The notes: generated by a model from the sequence alone, not told the origin. Numbered from the stretch's first letter, positions 1 through 8,255 are shown. The stretch is 14,082 nt of DNA from an uncultured Bacteroidota bacterium (GCA_937899145.1 CALBPW010000387.1:1-14082), one strand, 5' to 3'. Program-made: numbers and translations.

Positions 1-2
1 TA

Positions 3-3000
3 CCAGCTAAGGTAACCTATAATGAGATTGAGTATGCTGTAACAATCATTAATGATAATGCGTTCAGAGGTTGCAGTGGCTTGACATCAGTAACTATTCC
101 AAACTCGGTAACAGGCATTGCTAACCTTGCGTTCTATGGTTGCAGTGGCTTGACATCGGTAACTGTTCCAAACTCTGTTACGAGCATTGGACAGTATGCG
201 TTCAGCGGTTGCAGTGGTCTTACATCAATTACTTTGCCGTTTGTAGGGGACAAATCACATACTTCAAGCGATACCTACCAATATCCGTTTGGCTATATTT
301 TTGGTACAAGCAGCTACACTGGCGGAACAGAAACAACACAATACTATTATGGTAGCAGCACAAGTTCAACAACAGGCAGTACCTATTATGTGCCAACATC
401 GCTTAAAGAGGTGGTGATAACTGGCAGTAGTTATATTCCGTACGGAGCGTTCTACAATTGTAGTGGTCTTACATCGATAACCATTCCGAACTCAGTTACA
501 AGCATTGGCAATTATGCGTTCTATGGTTGCAGCGGTCTGACATCAGTAACTATTCCGAATTCAGTAACAAGCATTGGTAGTAGTGCGTTTAGTGGTTGCA
601 CCAAATTGCAATATAACGAATACGACAACGCTTACTATTTAGGCAGCAGCAGCAACCTGTATCTTGTGTTAGTAATGGCGAAATCGACCGATATAGCTTG
701 GTGTTCAATATCAGAAAATACCAAAATAATATCATCAAATGCATTTAGAAGTTGTTCGGTTTTGACATCTATTGAAATTCCAGAAGGGGTAACAAGCATT
801 GGCTATGAAGCGTTCAGTTACTGTTCCAATCTTTCTTATGTTGATTTGCCAAATACACTAACAACCATTGATGGCGGCGCATTTAGAAGTTGTTCGAAGT
901 TGGCGTCAATAACCATACCCAACTCGGTTACAAGCATCGGCGGTGGAATATTTCAAAATTGTTCTGTTTTAGAATCAGTAGTTATCGGAAATGCTGTTGA
1001 AAGCATTGGTAATTATGCGTTTAATAATTGCACAAAACTTCTATCGGTAAATATTCCAGCATCAGTTACAACAATTGGTGAAAATGCATTTAAAGGTGCA
1101 ACAAAGGCAGTGATATGCTGCAAGGCAACAAGCAAGCCAGATGGCTGGGATGGTGATTGGAACAACAATGGCGGAACGGTTGTTTGGAATGGAATTGTGT
1201 ACAACGGCTGGGCGTATGTTGTAACAAGTGCCAATGAGCCGCGCACAGTGTCGGCATACAAATATTTGGGGAGTGCCACCTCAATAACGATTCCTGAAAC
1301 GGCAATATCAGATGGTGTTGAATATCAGGTTACTGGCATATATCAAAATGCGTTTAAAGACAACACGGGTTTGACATCGGTTTCTATTCCCAACAGCATA
1401 ACAGCTATTGGTGCAAATGCGTTTAGTGGTTGCACAGGCCTAACTTCTGTTACTATTCCGAACACCGTGCAAAGCCTCGGCAATAGTGCGTTTAGCGGTT
1501 GCACGGGTTTAAAATCGGTTACGATTGGCAGCGGACTCAGTTCGATAAGCGAGGGGGCATTTTATAACTGCACGGGGCTGACATCAATAGAAATTCCATC
1601 AACAATAACCACTTTGGGCGGAAATGCGTTTCGTGGCTGCACAGGATTAACGCAGATTGAAATTCCAAATTCGGTTACAAAACTTGGCAGCAGCGCATTT
1701 TACGATTGTTCGGGATTGCAATTGGTTGTTGTTCCGCAGTCGGTTACTACAGCAGGAACGGAGGTTTTCCGTGGTTGCACATCGGCACTGATATGCTGCA
1801 AGGCGGCAAGCAAACCCGGCGGTTGGAACGATAATTGGAACAACAATGGCGGAACGGCTGTTTGGGGTGGCTTGGTTGTAGGCGATTGGGTTTATCAGAT
1901 AACAAGCGCAAACGCACCCCGCTCAGTTATGGTTTGCAAATATACTGGCAGCGCCACATCAATAACCATTCCAAGCAAAGTGTCGGCTGATGGCCTTGAA
2001 TACTCAGTTACAGGCATTTCCGACGATCTGTTTAAAAACAATTATGCAATAACATCAGTAACCATTCCGAATACGATATTAACTATTGGCAACTACGCAT
2101 TTAGCAATTGCTCGGGGTTGACCTCGATAACTGCAAACTCGGTTACAAGCATTGGGCAATATGCTTTCAACGGCTGCAGCGGATTGGTGCAGGCCTCGCT
2201 CGGCAGTTCGGTTGAAACAATTGGCGACAAAGCTTTCTACAATTGTACTTCACTAACATCTGTAGTATTAAGCAACACCATTTCCAGCATTGGCCAATAT
2301 GCGTTTTATAATTGTAATGGCATTAAGTCCCTCGTTATTCCTGATGCGCTTACAACCATCAGTAGTTATGCGTTTGCAGATTGCTCAGGACTCACTTCGG
2401 TGGAGTTCGGCAATTCGGTTACAAGCATTGGGCAATATGCTTTCAGTTACTGTAGTAGGCTAACTGCTGTTATCATTCCAAACACAGTTACCAACATTGA
2501 GGGTTACGCGTTTAATAATTGCAGTGGGCTAAAGTACGCAGCAATTCCCAACTCAGTAACAAGTATGGGCGAAAAAGTGTTTTATAATTGCTCCAACGTG
2601 GTGTATTGTCAACCGGCAAGCCGGCCAAACGGATGGGACAGCAATTGGAATCAATATGGAAATAAAAACTATTTGTCAGTTGTTTGGGGCATAATAATGC
2701 GAGACGGCGTTGCATATCAAATAACAAGTTCAGCCGAATCAAATGCGGTTTCAGTTTATAAATACTTGGGAGACGAAGCGGATGTTGTTATCCCTGAAAA
2801 AATTGAATCGAATGGGATTGAATATGCGGTAACAAGCATTTATGCTTATGCGTTCAAAGGTTGCAGTGGTCTTACATCTGTAACCATTCCCTATTCGGTA
2901 ACGAGCATTGGTAGTAGTGCGTTCGAAGGTTGCACTGGTCTTACATCGGTTGCCATACCTAACTCTGTAACAAGCATTGGCAGTAATGCGTTCAGCGGTT

Positions 3001-6000
3001 GCAGCGGATTGACATTGGTAACAATACCAAACTCAGTTACGACAATAGGTATGGCTGCGTTCGGTAACAGCAATATTGTTTTTTGTTGTGAGCCGGCAAG
3101 CCGCCCAACCGGCTGGAACTGGAATAGCAGCTACAACGCTCAAGATTGGAACTACAATAGAGGAACCATATATTGGGGAACAGTTGTACAGGGCGATTAC
3201 ATACTGAAAATCACAAATTCGGCAGAACCTTACACTGCTTCTATATGCAAATACATAGGAAATGATGATAATGTCAGCATTCCGGATAAGACAACAATTA
3301 ACGGCATCGAATATGCTGTTACAAAAATCAGCAGTTACGCATTTATGGGAAAAACAAACATAAAATCAGTTGTTGTTCCGAACTCGGTTTTGGAGATGGA
3401 AACAGGCGTTTTTTCGGGTTGCTCATCGCTCGAAACATTAACATTGCCATTCGTGGGCGACAAAGAACATGCAAAAAACAGCAATGACGCACAATATCCT
3501 TTTGGCTATATATTTGGCACAAGCAGTTACGACGGCTCACTCGAAACCGACCAGTGCTACGTGAAAAAAGACGAAACGACAGGCATTCATACCAATTATT
3601 ACATTCCGGCAAAGCTCAAAAATGTCATTGTCACCAATACCGAGCGACTGCCATTTTATGCCTTTGGCAATTGCACAAATATTGAGAACATACAAATATT
3701 GAGCAACCTGAAAAGCACCGACAATAGTGTATTCAACCATTGCAGCGGACTTAAACGCCTAAACAGTGATATTGATGGCGTGTTTAACATTCCAGAGGGC
3801 ATAGATTTCATATCAAATTTCACATTTGCGTATTGCGATAATATGCAGATAGTTACCATACCTGATACTATCACAAAAATCGGGAAATATGCTTTCCAAA
3901 ATTGTGTCAATCTGGTATCGGCAAACATTCCTAATAGTGTTGTCGAAATTAACGAAGGAGCATTTTATCATTGCGGGAAATTGTCGTCAATTTCACTTCC
4001 TAACACGGTTCAAACCATTGGCATGCACGCATTTGGCTTTTGTACGGGCTTGTCATCAATTAGTTTGCCCGAGTCTGTCACAATAATTGATGATTACGTG
4101 TTCAACGATTGCAGCAATATGAAATCAATTTCTATTCCAAACACAGTCTATTACATAGGAGAAGGCGCATTTATGAATAGCGGACTTACCACAATAACAC
4201 TTCCTAACTCAGTAAAACTCATAAACGCGGGAGCATTTATGGAATGTGCCGATTTAAAATCGCTGATTCTTCCAAACTCAGTGGACAGCATTGGAAATTA
4301 CGCATTCAACGAATGTGTCAATCTGACATCGGTTAGTATTCCCGCATCGGTTGTATATTTAGGCAATGGCGTGTTCAGCGATTGTTGGGCGTTAACATCA
4401 GTCAGTGTGCCATCAACGGTTACAACTATGGGCGAATTGGTGTTTACAAACTGCACCGATGCAACCATTTATTGTATGCCGACAAGCAAACCTGCCGGCT
4501 GGAACACCGATTGGAACAAAGATGGCGGAACTGTGATATGGGGGGCGAATGTTGTTGAGGCGACAGTATCGGCACAAGCTAACAATATCAGCTTTGGCAG
4601 TGTTGAAGGCATTGGCAAATATATGATAAGCCAAAAAGCGACACTTACGGCAGTGCCTTCAACCGGATGCAAATTCGTGAGTTGGAACGATGGCAGCACC
4701 GATAACCCGCGCGTTATTACAGTGGCTGGCGACACCACGCTTACAGCCAATTTTGATGTGGTGTACACATATTCGGTAGCAAGCACCGTACCACAGAAAG
4801 GCTCTGTCTCGTGCGAAGTTAACTGTTATAGCGACGGCATCTCACTTCTGATTTTAGCCACACCCAACCATGGTTATCACTTTACATCATGGGAAGATGG
4901 CGAAACAACAAACCCCAGAATAATAACACTCACGCAAGACACATCTATTTTGGCTCAATTCGATGTCAATCAATATAATATATCAGTAAAAACAAATTTG
5001 GAAAATTGCTGCGAGGTAACGGGCGACGGCCTGCACAACTACAATACGACTAACATAATTTCGGTAAAAGCTAAAGACGATTTTGTTTTTGTGCGTTGGA
5101 GCGATGGTTCAACATCTGATTCGCGCAAGGTTTTACTCCTAAACGACACAACACTGACGGCAATTTTCGCAAAAACCTATAATTATCTGTCAATCAAAGC
5201 AAATAACGATGAATACGGAAATGTGGAAGGCAGTGGACTGATAAAATACAACACTGTTGCAACAATGAAGGCCGTTGCGGCAGAACATTACCATTTTGTC
5301 AGCTGGAGCGATAGCGTGATTCAAAACCCGCGCCAAATCATCGTTTTAAGCGACACTATGTTTACTGCAAACTTTGCTATTGACACCTTCAGTGTTGCCG
5401 AATTGCCTAATAATCAATTGGGTTACGTGTCGGGAACAGGACAATATGCCTATGGTTCAATAGTAACCGTTGAAGCCGTTCCAAATCCTCACCACCATTT
5501 TATAAAATGGAAAAACAACAATTCGACGCAAGAAAAACAAACCTTTACACTACATGCCGATACTACGCTGTCCCCAATTTTTGCCATCGACACACATCGA
5601 ATTGAGGTTACTTGCAACAAGTTGTTAGGCGCAGTAGAGGGAACAGGAATCTTTACTTATGGCAGCAAAGTAGTACTGACGGCACAAAACGTTGCCGGCT
5701 GCTATTTTGTGCGTTGGAGCGACAATGTAACATCTAATCCGCGTGTTCTTAATGTGTCGTCCGATAGCACAATTGAAGCCATTTTTAGCGAAATGCCAAT
5801 GTTCACAGTTAGCCTTACCTCATCTGATGCGGCAATGGGAATTGTTTCAGGCGATGGCACATACCCAATGCGCGAATCGGTAACCATCACAGCCACGCCA
5901 AACGAGCACTGCCGCTTTGTGCAATGGAACGATGGGCGAGCCGACAATCCGCGAACATTCAAAATATTTGCAGACGCATCGTATGTGGCAGTGTTTGAGC

Positions 6001-6452
6001 AGGAGCAATATAATGTTATTGTAACACAAAACGATGTGAATATGGGTACTGTAAGCGGTGGTGGAACGTTCGCGTATCTTGATGTTGCCGAATGCGTGGC
6101 AGCATCCTATCAAGGCAGCCATTTTGTTAAATGGAGCAATGATGCAACCGACAATCCATACAGATTTTCAGTAACAGACGATTTGATTTTAACCGCCATT
6201 TTTGAATCCGACTATATTGAAAATCCGACAAGTATTAATTCGGAGCGGCAAGAACAAGTAAGAATCTACGCCCACGGCAACACCATTGTTGTGGAGAACG
6301 CAACAGATGAAATCCGCATCTACAACGCAATGGGACAATTGGTTTGTAGGGACGCAATGAATCGCGTCCGCGCGGAAATCAACGTTAACGGCACAGGCAT
6401 TTACATTGTCCGCACTGGCGCAGTTGCCAAACGGGTGATGGTGAACGATTGA
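3..6452 (+). CDS. Giant T9SS-secreted BspA-like leucine-rich-repeat / InlB-repeat surface protein (5' partial)
   Basis: The frame is open from the window edge to TGA at 6450-6452, giving at least 2,149 residues, so the start and signal peptide lie upstream; the TTG at 81 is an ordinary leucine codon inside a repeat. Residues about 17-1489 are BspA/TpLRR-type leucine-rich repeats (LRR_5 family) of 23 residues, consensus LTSVTIPNSVTSIG, two variable residues, AF, one variable residue, then GCSG. Residues 1517-2069 are eight InlB-B-like repeats of about 70 residues. Residues 2070-2149 are a T9SS type A sorting tail (IYNAMGQLV, GIYIVR, KRVMV). Known proteins of this build are exported across the outer membrane by the Por machinery and released or anchored on the cell surface; BspA itself binds fibronectin and fibrinogen. 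No catalytic domain is visible, so an adhesin or matrix role is inferred. The frame stands alone, followed by a hairpin and then glyQS. Confidence 0.93.
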   Translation, partial: PAKVTYNEIEYAVTIINDNAFRGCSGLTSVTIPNSVTGIANLAFYGCSGLTSVTVPNSVTSIGQYAFSGCSGLTSITLPFVGDKSHTSSDTYQYPFGYIFGTSSYTGGTETTQYYYGSSTSSTTGSTYYVPTSLKEVVITGSSYIPYGAFYNCSGLTSITIPNSVTSIGNYAFYGCSGLTSVTIPNSVTSIGSSAFSGCTKLQYNEYDNAYYLGSSSNLYLVLVMAKSTDIAWCSISENTKIISSNAFRSCSVLTSIEIPEGVTSIGYEAFSYCSNLSYVDLPNTLTTIDGGAFRSCSKLASITIPNSVTSIGGGIFQNCSVLESVVIGNAVESIGNYAFNNCTKLLSVNIPASVTTIGENAFKGATKAVICCKATSKPDGWDGDWNNNGGTVVWNGIVYNGWAYVVTSANEPRTVSAYKYLGSATSITIPETAISDGVEYQVTGIYQNAFKDNTGLTSVSIPNSITAIGANAFSGCTGLTSVTIPNTVQSLGNSAFSGCTGLKSVTIGSGLSSISEGAFYNCTGLTSIEIPSTITTLGGNAFRGCTGLTQIEIPNSVTKLGSSAFYDCSGLQLVVVPQSVTTAGTEVFRGCTSALICCKAASKPGGWNDNWNNNGGTAVWGGLVVGDWVYQITSANAPRSVMVCKYTGSATSITIPSKVSADGLEYSVTGISDDLFKNNYAITSVTIPNTILTIGNYAFSNCSGLTSITANSVTSIGQYAFNGCSGLVQASLGSSVETIGDKAFYNCTSLTSVVLSNTISSIGQYAFYNCNGIKSLVIPDALTTISSYAFADCSGLTSVEFGNSVTSIGQYAFSYCSRLTAVIIPNTVTNIEGYAFNNCSGLKYAAIPNSVTSMGEKVFYNCSNVVYCQPASRPNGWDSNWNQYGNKNYLSVVWGIIMRDGVAYQITSSAESNAVSVYKYLGDEADVVIPEKIESNGIEYAVTSIYAYAFKGCSGLTSVTIPYSVTSIGSSAFEGCTGLTSVAIPNSVTSIGSNAFSGCSGLTLVTIPNSVTTIGMAAFGNSNIVFCCEPASRPTGWNWNSSYNAQDWNYNRGTIYWGTVVQGDYILKITNSAEPYTASICKYIGNDDNVSIPDKTTINGIEYAVTKISSYAFMGKTNIKSVVVPNSVLEMETGVFSGCSSLETLTLPFVGDKEHAKNSNDAQYPFGYIFGTSSYDGSLETDQCYVKKDETTGIHTNYYIPAKLKNVIVTNTERLPFYAFGNCTNIENIQILSNLKSTDNSVFNHCSGLKRLNSDIDGVFNIPEGIDFISNFTFAYCDNMQIVTIPDTITKIGKYAFQNCVNLVSANIPNSVVEINEGAFYHCGKLSSISLPNTVQTIGMHAFGFCTGLSSISLPESVTIIDDYVFNDCSNMKSISIPNTVYYIGEGAFMNSGLTTITLPNSVKLINAGAFMECADLKSLILPNSVDSIGNYAFNECVNLTSVSIPASVVYLGNGVFSDCWALTSVSVPSTVTTMGELVFTNCTDATIYCMPTSKPAGWNTDWNKDGGTVIWGANVVEATVSAQANNISFGSVEGIGKYMISQKATLTAVPSTGCKFVSWNDGSTDNPRVITVAGDTTLTANFDVVYTYSVASTVPQKGSVSCEVNCYSDGISLLILATPNHGYHFTSWEDGETTNPRIITLTQDTSILAQFDVNQYNISVKTNLENCCEVTGDGLHNYNTTNIISVKAKDDFVFVRWSDGSTSDSRKVLLLNDTTLTAIFAKTYNYLSIKANNDEYGNVEGSGLIKYNTVATMKAVAAEHYHFVSWSDSVIQNPRQIIVLSDTMFTANFAIDTFSVAELPNNQLGYVSGTGQYAYGSIVTVEAVPNPHHHFIKWKNNNSTQEKQTFTLHADTTLSPIFAIDTHRIEVTCNKLLGAVEGTGIFTYGSKVVLTAQNVAGCYFVRWSDNVTSNPRVLNVSSDSTIEAIFSEMPMFTVSLTSSDAAMGIVSGDGTYPMRESVTITATPNEHCRFVQWNDGRADNPRTFKIFADASYVAVFEQEQYNVIVTQNDVNMGTVSGGGTFAYLDVAECVAASYQGSHFVKWSNDATDNPYRFSVTDDLILTAIFESDYIENPTSINSERQEQVRIYAHGNTIVVENATDEIRIYNAMGQLVCRDAMNRVRAEINVNGTGIYIVRTGAVAKRVMVND
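234..425 (+). repeat. Long LRR insertion, copy 1 (LPFVGDK / FGYIFGTSSY module)
   Basis: A 64-residue segment interrupts a leucine-rich repeat. It opens with LPFVGDK, continues through YPFGYIFGTSSY and a Ser/Thr/Gly/Tyr-rich stretch, and ends in YYVPTSLKEVVITG before the repeat resumes with IPYGAF. The same module recurs at 3444-3638. Its function is unknown; it may be a loop projecting from the LRR solenoid. Confidence 0.85.
1113..4544 (+). repeat. Five dispersed copies of the SKPxGW...GGTVxWG block-end module
   Basis: Copies lie at 1113-1193, 1791-1868, 2601-2690, 3078-3179 and 4467-4544. Each follows the last leucine-rich repeat of a block and reads C, three or so residues, S-K/R-P-x-GW, an Asn-rich stretch ending in W, then usually GGT-V-x-W. 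Copies 1 and 2 share a long near-identical DNA run around AACAACAATGGCGGAACGG. The first four are followed by a spacer and a new LRR block. The fifth is followed by the InlB-like repeats, which marks it as the true C-terminal boundary of the solenoid. I recall similar caps in other LRR_5 proteins; their role is not known to me. Confidence 0.85.
3444..3638 (+). repeat. Long LRR insertion, copy 2 (LPFVGDK / FGYIFGTSSY module)
   Basis: This is the second copy of the insertion at 234-425. LPFVGDK and YPFGYIFGTSSY are identical at protein level, while the middle is recoded and altered (for example CYVKKDETTGIHTNYYIPAK). The pattern of conserved ends and a free middle suggests a structural module with an exposed variable loop. 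The two copies sit in blocks 1 and 5 of the array. Confidence 0.85.
4551..6209 (+). repeat. Eight tandem InlB-B-like (beta-grasp-type) repeats
   Basis: Residues 1517-2069 contain eight units of about 68-70 residues. Each runs roughly: beta strand, G-x-V-x-G-x-G-x-Y/F, T-x-x-A-x-P/A, F-x-x-W-S/N-D-G, N-P-R, D-T-x-L-x-A-x-F. The W-x-D-G core, the NPR triplet and the closing AxF are visible in most units; unit 5 has lost the WxDG/NPR residues (KWKNNNSTQEK). In the family these form rigid stalks on surface proteins, so they probably hold the LRR solenoid away from the secretion tail. Confidence 0.87.
6210..6449 (+). other. T9SS type A C-terminal sorting domain (Por secretion tail)
   Basis: The last 80 residues carry IRIYNAMGQLV, then GTGIYIVRTG, then AKRVMVND at the extreme C-terminus. 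This is the usual order of the type A sorting tail recognised by the Bacteroidota type IX machinery. In known cases the tail is removed on export and the protein is attached to A-LPS or released. It also implies that the missing N-terminus carries a Sec signal peptide. Confidence 0.9.
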
Positions 6453-6459
6453 TAATTTC

Positions 6460-6499
6460 AACAATGGGGCATGATGACAATGGGGCGTGCCCCATTGTT
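6460..6499 (+). terminator. Hairpin downstream of the giant gene, with two alternative 5' arms
   Basis: ACAATGGGGC (6477-6486) and GCCCCATTGT (6489-6498) form a perfect 10-bp inverted repeat with a 2-base loop. A second copy of the left arm, AACAATGGGGC at 6460-6470, can pair with 6489-6499 over 11 bp instead. There is no T-run after the stem, so intrinsic termination is uncertain. It lies 8 bases past the stop codon and is locally G+C-rich. It could be a terminator, an mRNA 3'-end stabiliser, or a fragment of an intergenic repeat. Confidence 0.5.
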
Positions 6500-6572
6500 A
6501 AAACATTGTAGGGGCGGAAAGTTGTATCAGCGGAAGATGGCTAATCATTCCACCCTTCAATTCACAAAAAAA

Positions 6573-6604
6573 TTGTGCAAATCAGTATTAGTTTTTTACA
6601 TTTG
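6573..6604 (+). promoter_or_regulatory. Promoter of glyQS (Bacteroidota type)
   Basis: TACATTTG at 6597-6604 matches the Bacteroidota -7 consensus TAnnTTTG exactly. TTG at 6573-6575 lies 21 bases upstream, within the usual -33 spacing. The leader to the ATG at 6637 would be about 25-30 bases and is A/T-rich without a Shine-Dalgarno sequence. TTACATTTGCCG is repeated exactly in front of the SRPBCC gene at 10753. Confidence 0.65.
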
Positions 6605-6636
6605 CCGTTCAATTCAAAAAATATACACATTTTATT

Positions 6637-8181
6637 ATGGCACAACAAGAAGACGTTTTTAAAAAGTTAGTGGCACACTGCAAAGAGTATGGATTTGTAT
6701 TTCCAAGCAGCGAGATATATGATGGACTTGGCGCCGTTTACGATTACGGACAAAACGGCGTTGAACTAAAAAACAACATCAAACGCTATTGGTGGGACGC
6801 AATGGTTAAGCTGAACGAAAACATTGTCGGTATCGATTCCGCAATCTTTATGCACCCAACCATCTGGAAGGCTTCAGGCCATGTTGACGCTTTTAACGAC
6901 CCTCTTATCGACAACAAAGACAGCAAAAAACGCTATCGTGCCGATGTGCTGATTGAAGAACAGATTGCAAAATACGACGATAAAATTGCAAAAGAAGTTG
7001 CAAAAGCCGCCAAAAAATTTGGCGACTCGTTTGATAAAGAAAAATTCCTTGCAACAAGCGCACATTGCAAAGAGCATCAAGCTAAACGCGATGCGCTACA
7101 TGCTCGCTACGCCAAAGCAATGAACGACAACAATCTTGAAGAACTTCGCCAAATAATCATCGACGAAGAAATTGTTTGCCCAATAAGCGGAACAAAAAAC
7201 TGGACTGATGTTCGTCAATTCAACCTTATGTTCTCAACTGAAATGGGCTCAACAGCCGACGGCTCAATGAAAATTTTCCTTCGCCCCGAAACCGCGCAAG
7301 GCATCTTTGTCAACTTCCTAAACGTGCAAAAAACTGGTCGTATGAAGATCCCATTCGGCATCGCACAAATCGGAAAAGCCTTCCGCAACGAGATTGTCGC
7401 CCGCCAATTCATCTTCCGTATGCGTGAGTTTGAACAAATGGAAATGCAATTCTTTGTTCGTCCGGGCGAAGAGCTGAAGTGGTTTGAACATTGGAAAGCA
7501 ATCCGCTTAAAATGGCACAAAGCACTTGGCATGGGCGACGAGAACTATCGCTACCACGACCACGACAAACTTGCACACTACGCCAATGCCGCTACCGACA
7601 TCGAGTTCCGTATGCCGTTCGGCTTCAAAGAAGTTGAAGGAATCCACTCCCGCACCAACTTCGACCTTAGCCAACATCAACAATATTCAGGCAAAAAAAT
7701 CCAATACTTCGACCCTGAGCTAAACGAAAGCTATGTGCCATACGTTATCGAAACCTCAATTGGCGTTGACCGTATGTTCCTGAGCATACTTTGCGGCGCA
7801 TACACTGAGGAAGTTGTAGGCGAAAACGACACCCGCGTAGTTCTGAAACTGCCGGCAGTACTGTCGCCTGTAAAAGCAGCCGTGATGCCACTTGTCAAAA
7901 AAGACGGACTGCCAGAAAAAGCGCGCGAAATACTGAACGATATCAAATTCGACTTCAACTGCCAATACGACGAAAAAGACTCCATCGGTAAGCGCTACCG
8001 CCGCCAGGATGCCATAGGAACACCATTCTGCATAACAGTTGACCATCAAACACTTGAAGACAACACAGTTACAATACGTGAGCGCGACACTATGCAACAA
8101 GAGCGTGTTGCCGTTAGCGAACTAAAAAATATCATCAACGCAAAAACATCATTCACCGAGTTGTTTAAGAAACTTATGTAA
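6637..8181 (+). CDS. glyQS: Glycyl-tRNA synthetase (single-chain, alpha2 type)
   Basis: A class II aminoacyl-tRNA synthetase of 514 residues that charges tRNA-Gly with glycine using ATP in the cytoplasm. Visible landmarks are SGHVDAF near residue 80, LRPETAQG at 215-222, motif 2 from F249-R-N-E to R263-E-F-E-Q267, and motif 3 GVDRM at 376-380. A C-terminal anticodon-binding domain runs from about residue 400 (PVKAAVMPL, IGKRYRRQDAIGTPF, TIRERD). The length fits the homodimeric archaeal/eukaryotic-like GlyRS used by Bacteroidota, not the two-subunit GlyQ+GlyS form. The ATG at 6637 fits the family start and the promoter 33 bases upstream. The gene is intact, and its neighbours are functionally unrelated. 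Confidence 0.97.
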   Translation: MAQQEDVFKKLVAHCKEYGFVFPSSEIYDGLGAVYDYGQNGVELKNNIKRYWWDAMVKLNENIVGIDSAIFMHPTIWKASGHVDAFNDPLIDNKDSKKRYRADVLIEEQIAKYDDKIAKEVAKAAKKFGDSFDKEKFLATSAHCKEHQAKRDALHARYAKAMNDNNLEELRQIIIDEEIVCPISGTKNWTDVRQFNLMFSTEMGSTADGSMKIFLRPETAQGIFVNFLNVQKTGRMKIPFGIAQIGKAFRNEIVARQFIFRMREFEQMEMQFFVRPGEELKWFEHWKAIRLKWHKALGMGDENYRYHDHDKLAHYANAATDIEFRMPFGFKEVEGIHSRTNFDLSQHQQYSGKKIQYFDPELNESYVPYVIETSIGVDRMFLSILCGAYTEEVVGENDTRVVLKLPAVLSPVKAAVMPLVKKDGLPEKAREILNDIKFDFNCQYDEKDSIGKRYRRQDAIGTPFCITVDHQTLEDNTVTIRERDTMQQERVAVSELKNIINAKTSFTELFKKLM

Positions 8182-8255
8182 TAAAGAAACTATTGAAACA
8201 ACAAAAAGCAAACATTAATCGTCTTTTTAATAATTTTAATTTTAAAAAAAGGACT

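Larger units (their letters stand above)
51..4466 (+). repeat. Array of about 45 BspA-type leucine-rich repeats (69-nt unit) in five blocks
   Basis: By eye I count about 46 units, most of 23 residues. They fall into five blocks: start to about 1112, about 1330-1790, about 2010-2600, about 2830-3077 and about 3310-4466. Each block ends in a CC/YC-xxx-SKPxGW module. Between blocks there is a spacer of pattern Y-x-I/V-T-S-A, then KYxGxxxxxxIP, then a G-I/V-EYxVT motif. Units in blocks 1 and 4 are close to each other at DNA level, while block 5 units are much more diverged. One unit (nt 2119-2184) is a residue shorter than the rest, reading LTSITANSV. Units near 597-750 and 3740-3840 carry longer insertions; the first (YNEYDNAYYLG) is of a type I recall from other LRR_5 proteins. 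Confidence 0.9.

Noticed and set aside
81..83. TTG at 81 as start of the giant gene.
   Set aside because: It encodes the conserved leucine of an LRR unit; the frame is open with repeat-like sequence from position 3, so the gene is truncated at the window edge.
51..4466. Regular repetition that might suggest a CRISPR array or satellite DNA.
   Set aside because: The 69-nt period is in frame, has no unique-spacer/identical-repeat alternation, and translates into classic BspA-type leucine-rich repeats.
6471..6662. A 63-codon plus-strand frame between the giant gene and glyQS.
   Set aside because: It runs over the hairpin and the glyQS promoter, overlaps the glyQS start in another frame, and has no protein-like pattern.
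8193..8255. Upstream TTG start extending the first exported protein by 21 residues.
   Set aside because: It would bury the signal peptide behind a charged, Asn-rich stretch; the ATG at 8256 gives a normal signal peptide.
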